64,000 nucleotides of DNA. It comes from an uncultured Mobilibacterium sp. (GTDB lineage: Bacteria; Bacillota; Clostridia; Peptostreptococcales; Anaerovoracaceae). The notes beneath the pieces are model-generated. The model saw nothing but the letters and a program-made list of their open reading frames with translations. It searched no databases and was not told where the DNA came from. This document shows, in pieces, positions 45,798 through 55,380 of this stretch. Both the position numbers and the translations under genes were made by a program. The stretch lies in assembly GCA_947254375.1 (NCBI GenBank), contig CAMYCF010000001.1, positions 62,001-126,000 on the forward strand, read 5' to 3'. The stretch's first letter is position 1; each line of letters opens with the position of its first letter.

Positions 45798-46685
45798 ATG
45801 CATACCGAGCAGGAATACCGCGAACTCGTGGACAAATATCTTGTGAACTTCATACCGTCGGTAGACCCGAAGGTCCACACCATATACGAATCGATGCGAT
45901 ACAGCCTTCTCAGCGGCGGAAAGAGGCTGAGACCGATATTGCTCCTCGCGGCGTGTGAATTCGCAGGAGGCGACATGGCGGAAGCGATGCCTTACGCGTG
46001 CGCGCTCGAGTACATACACACGTATTCTCTGATTCACGACGACCTTCCGGCCATGGACGACGACGATCTGAGACGCGGAAATCCGACGAACCACAAGGTC
46101 TACGGCGAGGCGATGGCGATACTTGCGGGCGACGCCCTCCTCAATACGGCGTACGAATCTATGATAAAAAACCTCATCTACTATTTCGACGACCAGGCAA
46201 AACTGAGGAACCACATAAGGGCGACTCTTGCGATAGCAAAGGATGCCGGCATCAACGGAATGATCGCCGGACAGGTCTGCGACGTAGAAAACGAGCACTG
46301 CCAATGCTCCCTGGAAATGGTGGAGTTCATGGACGAACACAAGACGGGCAAGCTTATCTGCGCCCCGATAATCGCCGGACTTAAGCTCGGCGGAGCCGAT
46401 CCTGAAGTCCTTTCCGACTTTGAAGCGTATGCTATGGACCTCGGTACGGCGTTCCAGATCTCCGACGATATACTCGATATAAGAGGGGACAGGGATCTAA
46501 TGGGAAAATCCGTAGGCGGCGATGAAGAAAAAGGGAAGTGCAATTACGCGTGTCTTAACGGCATAAAAAAGGCGGAAGAAGATCTTCACATGCTGACGGA
46601 GCGGGCGATAGGGGCCATAGCGAAATACGACGGCGCAGAGTTTTTTATCGAGCTTGCGAAGAAATTGGAGAAAAGGGAAGCTTAA
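45798..46685 (+). CDS. ispA: Polyprenyl (farnesyl) diphosphate synthase
   Basis: 295 residues. First Asp-rich motif DDLPAMDDDDLRRG (DDxxxxD) near 82-95, GKRLRP before it, and the second motif FQISDDILD near 220. Condenses IPP with DMAPP/GPP for undecaprenyl and quinone side chains. Together with dxs downstream it shows the MEP pathway of isoprenoid supply. GGGGAGGA lies ahead of the ATG. Confidence 0.95.
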   Translation: MHTEQEYRELVDKYLVNFIPSVDPKVHTIYESMRYSLLSGGKRLRPILLLAACEFAGGDMAEAMPYACALEYIHTYSLIHDDLPAMDDDDLRRGNPTNHKVYGEAMAILAGDALLNTAYESMIKNLIYYFDDQAKLRNHIRATLAIAKDAGINGMIAGQVCDVENEHCQCSLEMVEFMDEHKTGKLICAPIIAGLKLGGADPEVLSDFEAYAMDLGTAFQISDDILDIRGDRDLMGKSVGGDEEKGKCNYACLNGIKKAEEDLHMLTERAIGAIAKYDGAEFFIELAKKLEKREA

Positions 46686-46686
46686 C

Positions 46687-48561
46687 ATGATCTACGACTT
46701 TGAACACGACGATATTTTAGAGATAATAAAAAAATCGTCAGACGAAGATCTGAACATTTTATGCGAAGAGCTTCGGGAGTTCCTTTTATCAAAAGTATCG
46801 AAGACGGGCGGACACCTCGCTTCGAACCTCGGTGCGGTCGAGCTCACGGTGGCGCTCCACAGGGTCTACGACAGCCCGAAGGACAGGATAATTTTTGATG
46901 TGGGACATCAATCATACATACACAAGATAATCACAGGGCGCGGCGCGAAATTCGACAGACTGCGCAAATACGGCGGCCTCAGCGGCTTCCCTAAATCGAG
47001 GGAAAGCGAACACGATGCCTACGATACCGGCCACAGCAGCACATCTCTCGGAGCTGCGGAAGGCATGGCGGAAGCCAGGGATATCAAGGGAGAGGACTAT
47101 GAGGTTATCGCCGTCATAGGCGACGGTTCCATGACGGGCGGTCTCGCCTACGAAGCTCTGAACAATATCGGCTCGAGCGGTTCGAGGGTGAGAATGGTCC
47201 TCAACGACAACGGTATGTCGATAGCGAGGAACGTCGGCGCGATGTCGAGACACCTCTACAAGCTCAGGACGTCCGACGAGTACATGAAGGCGAAAGATTC
47301 CATAAAAATGACCGTTTCGAACATCCCTGTCATAGGCAGGACACTGAGCGGAAATATGGTCAGAACGAGGGATAAAATAAAATTCTCTCTGATGAACGGA
47401 GAGGGTATCCTCTTCGAGGAGCTCGGGATAAAATACATAGGCCCCATAGACGGACACGATGTACAGGCGATGACGGAAGCCTTCGAGGCGGCAAATTCAA
47501 TAGATGCGCCGACTATCGTGCACGTCATAACGAGAAAAGGGAAGGGCTATTCCTGGGCGGAAAAATACCCTAAAAAATTCCATGGCGTCGGTCCGTTCGA
47601 AATTTCAGACGGTAAAATGTTATCGTCAAGCAGCTCTGCATCGTTCTCCAAAATATTCGGAGACAAGATATCCGATATCGCTGATAAGGACGACAGGATA
47701 GTCGCCATATCGGCCGCTATGGGGACGGCCACGGGGCTCGGCAGTTTTTATGTGAATCACCGCGAGCGGTATTTCGACGTCGGGATAGCAGAAGCTCACG
47801 CGGTAGTTTTCGCCGCAGGCATTGCTAAAGCCGGCATGATACCGATCGTCGCGATATATTCGTCATTCCTGCAGAGGGCATTCGACGAGATCATCGAAGA
47901 CGTTGCGCTTCAGGACCTTCACGTCATCTTTGCGATCGACAGGGCGGGGCTCGTAGGCGCCGACGGCGAGACTCACCACGGACAATTCGATCTCTCGTAT
48001 CTCTCCATGATACCGAACATGACGGTGCTTTGCCCGGCGGACGGACATCAGCTTGAAGAGATGCTCGATTATGCCGTAAAAGCCGAGGGACCTGTCGCGA
48101 TAAGGTACCCGAGAGGGAGCGCCGAAGGAGGCCATTTGAGGCTCAAGCCGTTCGAAGGAAATAACATCGTGCTTTCTTCGGGCAAAGACGCGACGATCCT
48201 TGCCGTGGGAGCCATGCTCGACGAGGCCCTCAAGGCCGCGGAAATACTTCGCGCCAAAGGCTACGATGTCGGCGTGTCAAACATATGCAGGATCAAACCG
48301 GAGACCGCAGAGTGGCACGACCTCGACACAAAAGTCGTAGCCACACTTGAGGACAACGCCTTCAAGGGCGGCTTCGGCGAAACGTTCGCTGCATCTCACA
48401 GGAACTGCGGCTACGAAATACTTGCATTTGCACTTCCCGACAGATTCGTAGGGCAGGGATCGATCGGAGAACTCAGATTGGAGTGCGGTATCGACGCAAT
48501 ATCCGTCGCCGACGGAGTGGAAAGACTCATTGAAAAAGCCTCTAGATGCAATCATCGTTGA
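46687..48561 (+). CDS. dxs: 1-deoxy-D-xylulose-5-phosphate synthase
   Basis: 624 residues. Thiamine-diphosphate enzyme that starts the MEP pathway from pyruvate and glyceraldehyde 3-phosphate. GHQSYIHKIITGR, TGHSSTSLGAAEGMAEA, TPP motif IGDGSMTGGLAYEALNN, and the pyrimidine-binding part DVGIAEAHAVVFAAGIAKAG. ATG 46687 starts 1 bp after the ispA stop; the upstream in-frame ATG 46654 would overlap ispA and lacks homology. Overlaps tlyA by 32 bp. Confidence 0.95.
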   Translation: MIYDFEHDDILEIIKKSSDEDLNILCEELREFLLSKVSKTGGHLASNLGAVELTVALHRVYDSPKDRIIFDVGHQSYIHKIITGRGAKFDRLRKYGGLSGFPKSRESEHDAYDTGHSSTSLGAAEGMAEARDIKGEDYEVIAVIGDGSMTGGLAYEALNNIGSSGSRVRMVLNDNGMSIARNVGAMSRHLYKLRTSDEYMKAKDSIKMTVSNIPVIGRTLSGNMVRTRDKIKFSLMNGEGILFEELGIKYIGPIDGHDVQAMTEAFEAANSIDAPTIVHVITRKGKGYSWAEKYPKKFHGVGPFEISDGKMLSSSSSASFSKIFGDKISDIADKDDRIVAISAAMGTATGLGSFYVNHRERYFDVGIAEAHAVVFAAGIAKAGMIPIVAIYSSFLQRAFDEIIEDVALQDLHVIFAIDRAGLVGADGETHHGQFDLSYLSMIPNMTVLCPADGHQLEEMLDYAVKAEGPVAIRYPRGSAEGGHLRLKPFEGNNIVLSSGKDATILAVGAMLDEALKAAEILRAKGYDVGVSNICRIKPETAEWHDLDTKVVATLEDNAFKGGFGETFAASHRNCGYEILAFALPDRFVGQGSIGELRLECGIDAISVADGVERLIEKASRCNHR

Positions 48562-49399
48562 AAAGGGATTGGCCGTTTCCAAAGATAAAGCCCGCCGACT
48601 CATAATGGCCGGGCTTGTTTTGGTTGACGGAAAAGTCGAAGATAAGCCGGGGATGAAGTACAACTGCGATGCAAAGTTCGCCCTTAAAGAGCAGCCGTGC
48701 AGATATGTGAGCCGCGGCGGTCTCAAGCTTGAAAAGGCGATCGACGTCTTCGGACTCGATCTCGGCGGCCTCGTCTGCGTCGATATGGGCGCGTCAACGG
48801 GCGGATTCACAGACTGCATGCTCCTGAACGGGGCTTCGCGCGTCTATTCGATAGATGTCGGATACGGCCAGCTCGCCTATAAGCTCAGGAACGACCCGCG
48901 CGTCGTGAATCTGGAAAAGACAAACATTCGAAAAATGGATACGTCGCTCATAGAAGAAAGCATCGACTTCCTCTCGATGGACGTATCGTTCATATCGCTG
49001 AAACACATGTTCCCGGTCGCCCGAAGGATCTGCCGCGAAGGCGCGAAGATCGTCAGCCTCATAAAGCCCCAGTTCGAGGCGGAGCGCGAACAGGTCGAAA
49101 AGGGCGGTATCGTAAGAGATCCGGAGGTCCACGCCGAAGTAATAAAAAAAGTGATCGGATACGCGGAAGAAAACGGTTTTACGCCGCTTGATATTTCTTT
49201 TTCGCCGATAAAAGGCACGAAAGGCAACATCGAATACCTGCTGCTTTCGAAAGTCGGAACAGAAACAGGGTCCGAAGGCGGAACGGAAACAGAGTCTGGA
49301 GCAGCGGACGCATGCGGAGAGGGCCCGGCAGTAGATCCGGGGCGCATCGAGGAGACGATCGCGCTCGCCTTCGGTGAGCTTCAAAAAAATGACCTTTGA
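48530..49399 (+). CDS. tlyA: TlyA family rRNA (cytidine-2'-O)-methyltransferase / hemolysin
   Basis: 289 residues. S4 RNA-binding domain (about 3-60, AIIVEKGLAVSKDKARRLIMAG), FtsJ-like methyltransferase fold with CVDMGASTGGFTDC and the KDKE-type residues. TTG 48530 is the start that overlaps dxs; GGAAAG lies 6-7 bp before it. A C-terminal extension (about 243-262) contains an 8-residue near-repeat TETGSEGG/TETESGAA from a 24-bp tandem duplication. nadK, argR and recN, usual followers of tlyA in Clostridia, are absent here. Confidence 0.9.
   Translation: MKKPLDAIIVEKGLAVSKDKARRLIMAGLVLVDGKVEDKPGMKYNCDAKFALKEQPCRYVSRGGLKLEKAIDVFGLDLGGLVCVDMGASTGGFTDCMLLNGASRVYSIDVGYGQLAYKLRNDPRVVNLEKTNIRKMDTSLIEESIDFLSMDVSFISLKHMFPVARRICREGAKIVSLIKPQFEAEREQVEKGGIVRDPEVHAEVIKKVIGYAEENGFTPLDISFSPIKGTKGNIEYLLLSKVGTETGSEGGTETESGAADACGEGPAVDPGRIEETIALAFGELQKNDL
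49257..49304 (+). repeat. 2 x 24-bp tandem duplication inside tlyA
   Basis: GAACAGAAACAGGGTCCGAA (start of unit 1, 49257) is followed by a diverged copy from 49281; it encodes the TETGSEGG/TETESGAA pair. Confidence 0.55.
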
Positions 49400-49500
49400 C
49401 GGGTGACCTTTTTATTATTGTATCGGCAAAAAAACATAACTCTGTGATATAATATCAGCGGTATTTATTTACGAATTTTACAGAAAAGGAGCAGTCTGAA

Positions 49501-50703
49501 ATGAGGATTTCCAAACACGTCGAAGGTATGCAGTTTTCACCGATCAGGCGTTTTAACCCGATCGCCGCAAAAGCCGAGGCCGAAGGAGTAAAGGTGTATA
49601 AGCTGAACATAGGTCAGCCTGATATAGAAACTCCCGAATGCTTCATGGAAGCCGTAAGGAATTTTGACAAGAAGGTCATCGCTTACGAGCAGTCCCAGGG
49701 AGATCAGGGCCTCATCGATTCGGTAATAGCATATTTCAAGCGCGATTATAACGTCGACTTTACCGAGGACGAGATAATAACGACGATGGGAGGATCGGAA
49801 GCCCTCAGGATGACGTTCACCACGATACTGAATCCGAACGAGAAAGTTATAATACCGGAGCCGTATTACACGAACTATTCAACTTTCCTCAAGGAAGCGG
49901 GCGGAGCCATAAAACCGGTCGTCACGAGTTCGGAAGACGGATACAGGTACGCCAAGCCGGAACTCCTCGAACCTGCGGTCGCAGGCGACGTAAAAGCGAT
50001 CTGCTGCATAAGCCCGAACAACCCTACGGGCCTCGTCCTTACGGATGAGGAAATGGAGTATCTCGCAGACTTCGCGATCGAGCACGACCTTTGGCTCATA
50101 GCCGACGAGGTGTACAGGGAATACGTTTACGACAACGCAAAGCCGAAGACTTTCGCTTCGATAGACAGGATAGCCGACAGGCTGATCATCATCGATTCCG
50201 TTTCAAAGCGCTTCTCGGCGTGCGGAGCGAGGGTAGGGTTCATAGCATGCAAGAACAAAGAATTCATGAGCGGAATACTGAAACTCGCGCAGGGAAGACT
50301 TTGTATCCCTACGCTCGACCAGGTAGGAGCGGCCGAACTCTTCAAGCTGCCTCACACTTATTACCTTGAGAAGAGGGCGGAATACGAGGCCAGAAGGGAT
50401 GCGGCATTCGAAGAGATCATGAAGATCCCGGGAGTCGTCTGCAAGAAGCCGGCCGGTTCGTTCTACATGTGCATCGACCTTCCGGTCGACGATTCCGAAG
50501 AGCTCCTGATGTTCATGCTCACCGAATTTCGTGACAACGGCGAGACGGCGATGTTCGCGCCTGCGGCGGGATTCTACGCTACGCCGGGCTGCGGTAAAAA
50601 CGAGATCAGGATCGCATATGTCCTCAAGCCTGAAGATATGAGAAGGGCGACGAATCTGATCAGGCTCGGTATCGAGGCATACAATAAAAGAAAAGGAAAA
50701 TAA
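49501..50703 (+). CDS. PLP-dependent aminotransferase (aspartate/aromatic class I)
   Basis: 400 residues. Class I/II fold: NIGQPDIETPE, SQGDQGLIDSV, GGSEALRM, SPNNPTGLVL, ADEVYREYVYD, PLP-binding SVSKRFSACGARVGF (Lys near 237), and an Arg for the carboxylate near the C-terminus (NEIRIAYVL). Substrate is probably Asp or another common amino acid, not determinable here. AAGGAG lies 9 bp ahead of ATG 49501; a TATAAT at 49448-49453 may be its -10, though a good -35 is lacking. mutS follows after 3 bp. Confidence 0.9.
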   Translation: MRISKHVEGMQFSPIRRFNPIAAKAEAEGVKVYKLNIGQPDIETPECFMEAVRNFDKKVIAYEQSQGDQGLIDSVIAYFKRDYNVDFTEDEIITTMGGSEALRMTFTTILNPNEKVIIPEPYYTNYSTFLKEAGGAIKPVVTSSEDGYRYAKPELLEPAVAGDVKAICCISPNNPTGLVLTDEEMEYLADFAIEHDLWLIADEVYREYVYDNAKPKTFASIDRIADRLIIIDSVSKRFSACGARVGFIACKNKEFMSGILKLAQGRLCIPTLDQVGAAELFKLPHTYYLEKRAEYEARRDAAFEEIMKIPGVVCKKPAGSFYMCIDLPVDDSEELLMFMLTEFRDNGETAMFAPAAGFYATPGCGKNEIRIAYVLKPEDMRRATNLIRLGIEAYNKRKGK

Positions 50704-50706
50704 CAT

Positions 50707-53352
50707 ATGGCATTATCTCCGATGATGCAGCAATACAACAGGATAAAAGACGAATACAAAGATTGTCTGCTTATGTTTCGTCTGGGCGATTTTTATGAAC
50801 TCTTTTTCGACGACGCGCTGACGGCGTCCCGCGAGCTCGAGCTGACGCTGACCGGAAGGAACTGCGGGCTTGAAGAGAGAGCCCCGATGTGCGGCGTCCC
50901 GTATCACTCCGCCGATTCGTACATTTCGAGACTCGTGGACAAGGGCTACAAAGTGGCCGTCTGCGAGCAGATGACGGATCCCGCGGAATCAAGCGGGATC
51001 GTTGAAAGGGAAGTCATACGCGTCCACACGCCCGGTACATGCGATATAACGGGTGTCGGAAACGAGAGCGACAATCTTTACATATCGTCGGTTTTCGTAT
51101 CTTCGAAGGCCTCCGCCATCGCTTATGCGGATGTGACGACGGGGGAGTTTTTTGTTTGCGATTTCAGCGGCGAAGGCGCGACCGATTCGATGATATCGGA
51201 GCTCGAGAACATTTCGCCGAAGGAATTAATATATCCGGAGGACCTCGAGCCCGAATTTTTATCGCGCGGTCAAAGCCGCTTCGAAGGCGTTTATCTGAGC
51301 GGACTCGACGCCTCATATTTTAAGCCGGGAAGCTCGGAAGATGCGATAAAACGTCAGTTCGAAGTCGCTTCGCTCATACCGCTCGGCATAGACGGAAGGG
51401 AAGAGATAACGATAGCGGCGGGCAGCCTTTTACTGTACCTTTCCGACACGCAGAAGCAGGCGCCGTCGCAGTTCAAAAAACTGACTTTTAAGAACCCGAG
51501 CGACACGATGATGATCGACCGCTCGACGATGCGGAACCTCGAGCTCCTTGAGACCGTTTACGATAAAAAAGTCAAGGGGTCGCTTTTGGGCGTCCTCGAT
51601 AAAACGAAGACCGCAATGGGCGGAAGGCTGCTGAAAAGAATACTCAAGGAGCCTCTCAAGGATCCGATAAAAATAAACGATAGACTCGATGCAGTCGAGG
51701 CGATACTCAAAGATCCGACTCTGCGAAACAGTCTCACGTCTTCGCTCGACCGCATTTACGACTTCGCGCGCCTGACGGCGAGGGTCGCTTCGATGCGCGC
51801 CAACGGCAAGGACCTCATCGCCCTCAAAAACACACTCGCGGCGCTGCCGGAGCTCAAGAGCTACCTTTCTTCGCTCGATTCGGATCTCCTGCGCAGGATA
51901 GATTCGGACATACACGATTTTTATGAACTCCATAAAATGATAGACGAGGCGATCGTAGAGGAGCCGCCTTTTATCCTCACCGAAGGGGGCCTCATAAAGC
52001 CGGGATATTTCGCCGAACTCGATGACCTCAAGGCGTCGATAGCCGATGCGAAAAAATGGATAGTAGGGCTCGAAGCCCACGAGAAGGAAAGGACGGGCAT
52101 AAAAACCCTCAAAGTCGGATACAACAAGGTCTTCGGCTACTATATCGATGTCAGCAAGTCGAATATAGGGAGGGTGCCTGAAGAATACATAAGAAAACAG
52201 ACTCTCGTGAACAACGAGAGATACATAACGCCGGAACTCAAAGAGAAGGAAAGCCTCGTCCTGAGCGCCGAAGCGAAGATAAACGCGATGGAATACGACC
52301 TCTTCAAACAGCTGAGATCGTCGATCGAGCCGTACATAGAACAGCTCCAGGAGACTTCCGGAGCGATAGCGTTGCTCGACGTCCTCGTTTCTTTCGCTTC
52401 CGTCGCTTACTCGAACGGGTATGTTAAGCCGGCGGTCAACGACTCCGGAAAGATGAATATCGTCGGCGGAAGGCATCCGGCAGTCGAACAGATACTGACC
52501 GAAGGGATGTTCGTACCGAACGACACGAACATGGAACAGGGCACGCGCAGCATGCTCATCATAACGGGGCCGAACATGTCGGGTAAATCGACGTACATGA
52601 GACAGACGGCCATAATAGTCCTGATGGCTCAGATCGGCTCGTTCGTGCCGTGCGAAAAGGCGGAGATCGGCGTCACCGACAGGATCTTTACGAGGATAGG
52701 GGCGTCGGACAACCTCTCGTACGGTCAGTCGACGTTTTTTATAGAGATGAGCGAGCTTGCGGGCATTTTACGGAATGCGACCGAGAAGAGCCTGATAATA
52801 CTCGACGAGATAGGGCGGGGGACGAGCACGTTCGACGGCCTTTCGATAGCGTGGGCCACGGTCGACTACCTCTGCGCCGAGCACAGGAAGATAAGGACGA
52901 TGTTCGCGACGCACTACCACGAGCTCACCGTCCTCGGGGAAAAATACGACAACATACGGAACCTGTCGGTCGCCGTGAGCGAGACGGGGAAGGACATAGT
53001 TTTCCTTCACAAGATCGTCGACGGTCCGGCAAGCAAGAGCTACGGAATATTCGTTGCGAGGATAGCGGGAGTCCCTTCGGAGATCAGGAAAAACGCGCAG
53101 ATAAAGCTGAGCGAGCTCGAGTCGCAGTCGCTGACCGATCCTGCCGAGAAGCAGCTCTCTATCTTCGAATCGCTCACTTCACAGATCGAAACGCCTTCGC
53201 AGGAATACGCCCCATACGGCGAGTCGACCGAAGAGATCATGGATCTCCTCGACGAACTCAAGGCGCTCGACATTAACGACATGACGCCGATACAGGCGCT
53301 GAACACCCTTCAGGAATTGCAGTCCGAAATAAAGGACAAAGAATACAGATAA
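50707..53352 (+). CDS. mutS: DNA mismatch repair protein MutS
   Basis: 881 residues. Mismatch-reading domain I with FRLGDFYELFFDDA (the conserved Phe-x-Glu equivalent: GDFYE), clamp and lever regions, and the ABC ATPase with GPNMSGKSTYMRQ (about 622-634), LDEIGRGTSTFDG and ATHYHEL. Binds mispairs and recruits MutL, encoded next. Follows the aminotransferase by 3 bp. Confidence 0.97.
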   Translation: MALSPMMQQYNRIKDEYKDCLLMFRLGDFYELFFDDALTASRELELTLTGRNCGLEERAPMCGVPYHSADSYISRLVDKGYKVAVCEQMTDPAESSGIVEREVIRVHTPGTCDITGVGNESDNLYISSVFVSSKASAIAYADVTTGEFFVCDFSGEGATDSMISELENISPKELIYPEDLEPEFLSRGQSRFEGVYLSGLDASYFKPGSSEDAIKRQFEVASLIPLGIDGREEITIAAGSLLLYLSDTQKQAPSQFKKLTFKNPSDTMMIDRSTMRNLELLETVYDKKVKGSLLGVLDKTKTAMGGRLLKRILKEPLKDPIKINDRLDAVEAILKDPTLRNSLTSSLDRIYDFARLTARVASMRANGKDLIALKNTLAALPELKSYLSSLDSDLLRRIDSDIHDFYELHKMIDEAIVEEPPFILTEGGLIKPGYFAELDDLKASIADAKKWIVGLEAHEKERTGIKTLKVGYNKVFGYYIDVSKSNIGRVPEEYIRKQTLVNNERYITPELKEKESLVLSAEAKINAMEYDLFKQLRSSIEPYIEQLQETSGAIALLDVLVSFASVAYSNGYVKPAVNDSGKMNIVGGRHPAVEQILTEGMFVPNDTNMEQGTRSMLIITGPNMSGKSTYMRQTAIIVLMAQIGSFVPCEKAEIGVTDRIFTRIGASDNLSYGQSTFFIEMSELAGILRNATEKSLIILDEIGRGTSTFDGLSIAWATVDYLCAEHRKIRTMFATHYHELTVLGEKYDNIRNLSVAVSETGKDIVFLHKIVDGPASKSYGIFVARIAGVPSEIRKNAQIKLSELESQSLTDPAEKQLSIFESLTSQIETPSQEYAPYGESTEEIMDLLDELKALDINDMTPIQALNTLQELQSEIKDKEYR

Positions 53353-53386
53353 AGATCATTAAAAAATCATTGGGCAGGTAATCGAT

Positions 53387-55351
53387 ATGATAAAAGTACT
53401 GGATAAATCACTAGCGGATAAGATAGCGGCGGGAGAAGTCATCGAAAGACCTCTCTCGATAGTAAAAGAGCTCGTCGAGAACTCGATCGACGCCGGCGCC
53501 ACGAACATAGTCGTCGAGATAAGGAACGGCGGCAAATCGTACATCCGCGTGACGGACAACGGCTGCGGCATACCGTCGGACGAAGTTTCGACAGCTTTTA
53601 TGAGGCACGCGACAGGCAAGATCTCGCAGATAGAAGATCTCGACAGGATATCTACGCTCGGTTTCAGGGGAGAAGCCCTGGCTAGCATCGCGGCGGTATC
53701 GAGGCTCACGATATATACGAAGCCGGAGAACGAGATCGTCGGTACGAAGATGATCCTGCACGGCGGAAACCGCATCGCGCGCGAAGACGTCGGGATGAAC
53801 AGGGGGACGACGATCGTCGTAGAGGATGTTTTTTACAACACGCCTGCCAGAAGAAAATTCATGAAGACGGATGCGGCCGAAGCATCGCCGATAATCGACC
53901 TCATCCAGAGGCTTGCGATCTGCTATTCCGGGATCGCTTTTAAATTCATCAACAACGGCCTTACGGTGATATCGACATCAGGCGACGGCGACACCCTCAA
54001 TGCGATAAAGGAAATATACCCTTCGAAGGAGTACAGCGAGCTCATCGAGATAAAAGGGGACGGCGTGCACGGGTTCATATCGGATCCCGGGACGACAAAA
54101 AAGAGCCGCAGGGGCGAGATCTTCTTCGTCAACGGGAGGAGCGTCCAGAGCGCGGAGATAGAGCGAGGCATCGTAAAAGGCTACTCCGGCAGGATATTCG
54201 AGGGCTATCCGATAGCGATCGTGTTCGTCGAGACGGAGCCGGAGGACATCGACGTCAACATCCACCCGAACAAAAAAGAGATAAAATTCCTCAACGCCGG
54301 TAAGATCGAAGAAGCTTTGGAAGCCGCCGTAAAAAGCGTCATAAAAAGCGAGGAAGCCGTTCCTTCCGCGATCAGGAAGGCCGACATCCCGGAAGAAATA
54401 CGTGAGCAGGAGCGCTCGGAGCAGACGGACATACGCTCCTATCTGGCGTCCGTTGAGCGCCCGGCTGATGAAATTTCCCGAGAAAAACACGAAGACGATA
54501 TATTTGCAAACTTTAACTATTCCGAAAATAATGGTATAATCACCGAGACGGAAAAATCGGAAGTGGGCGAGGGCGTAGCACCGGGCTACTTCGCAGACGA
54601 TTCTGCGGCCGGCGCCGAATCATACGGAGAGGCCGATGCTTCTGGATCGTATGAAGACACAGCTTCGACCCGGTCTGAAAACGGTACCGAAGGCGCGTTC
54701 GAAGAAGGCGGAGCCGACGATGACGCTCATCCTTCGATAGTGATCGAGCCTCCTAAAGTAAGGCCTTTCGAGTTTTCCGACCTTCGCGTCCAGGGATATA
54801 TCTTCGGGACGTACATCATAACCGAAGTACGCGATATGCTCTACGTGCTCGACCAGCACGCCGCACACGAGCGGATAATCTACGAGAAGCTCGTCGGCAA
54901 GTACGAGGCGAACGAGCGCCTCTACCAGCCGATACTCGCCCCGATAACCATAGAAGTCGCGAGCGACATATACAATTCCGACCGGAATTTCCTGCATGCG
55001 CTGCGAAGACTGGGATACGAGATCGACGACTTCGGGGTGAACACCTTCGTTATCCGCGGTATACCGGAGTATATGAGCGTCGATGAAGCCGAGAATTTCG
55101 CCCGCACCTATATCGAAGACTATGAAGAAGTCGAGTCGAAAGGATACGGCAACGAGGTCGTCATAGACAAGCTCATAATGAGGTCGTGCAAGGCGGCGAT
55201 AAAAGCACACGACTACCTGTCCGTGCCCGAGATCAGGGCGCTTTTAGCCCAGCTCGGGGAATGCGTAAATCCGTTTTCCTGCCCGCACGGAAGGCCGACT
55301 TTTATAAAAGTCTCGAGATACGAGGTCGAGAGGGCTTTTCACAGAAAATAA
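53387..55351 (+). CDS. mutL: DNA mismatch repair protein MutL
   Basis: 654 residues. GHKL ATPase N-terminus (KIAAGEVIERPLSIVKELVENSIDAGA, DNGCGI, RHATGKI, GFRGEAL), an acidic low-complexity linker (about 340-455), and a C-terminal endonuclease domain with DQHAAHERIIYEKL (DQHAx2Ex4E) and SCKAAIKAHD ... CPHGRPT. The nicking motif means strand discrimination does not need MutH. Starts 34 bp after mutS. Confidence 0.96.
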   Translation: MIKVLDKSLADKIAAGEVIERPLSIVKELVENSIDAGATNIVVEIRNGGKSYIRVTDNGCGIPSDEVSTAFMRHATGKISQIEDLDRISTLGFRGEALASIAAVSRLTIYTKPENEIVGTKMILHGGNRIAREDVGMNRGTTIVVEDVFYNTPARRKFMKTDAAEASPIIDLIQRLAICYSGIAFKFINNGLTVISTSGDGDTLNAIKEIYPSKEYSELIEIKGDGVHGFISDPGTTKKSRRGEIFFVNGRSVQSAEIERGIVKGYSGRIFEGYPIAIVFVETEPEDIDVNIHPNKKEIKFLNAGKIEEALEAAVKSVIKSEEAVPSAIRKADIPEEIREQERSEQTDIRSYLASVERPADEISREKHEDDIFANFNYSENNGIITETEKSEVGEGVAPGYFADDSAAGAESYGEADASGSYEDTASTRSENGTEGAFEEGGADDDAHPSIVIEPPKVRPFEFSDLRVQGYIFGTYIITEVRDMLYVLDQHAAHERIIYEKLVGKYEANERLYQPILAPITIEVASDIYNSDRNFLHALRRLGYEIDDFGVNTFVIRGIPEYMSVDEAENFARTYIEDYEEVESKGYGNEVVIDKLIMRSCKAAIKAHDYLSVPEIRALLAQLGECVNPFSCPHGRPTFIKVSRYEVERAFHRK

Positions 55352-55363
55352 ACTCCGGAGTTT
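55350..55363 (+). promoter_or_regulatory. 14-bp perfect palindrome between mutL and miaA
   Basis: AAACTCCGGAGTTT reads the same on both strands. It sits between the mutL stop and the miaA ribosome-binding site. Without a loop it suits a protein site rather than a hairpin; its function is unknown. Confidence 0.45.
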
Positions 55364-55380
55364 TATAAGGAATTTTAAAA

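Noticed and set aside
49400..49500. Full sigma-A promoter before the aminotransferase
   Set aside because: A TATAAT is present at 49448-49453, but no acceptable -35 lies 16-18 bp upstream; noted only within the gene entry.
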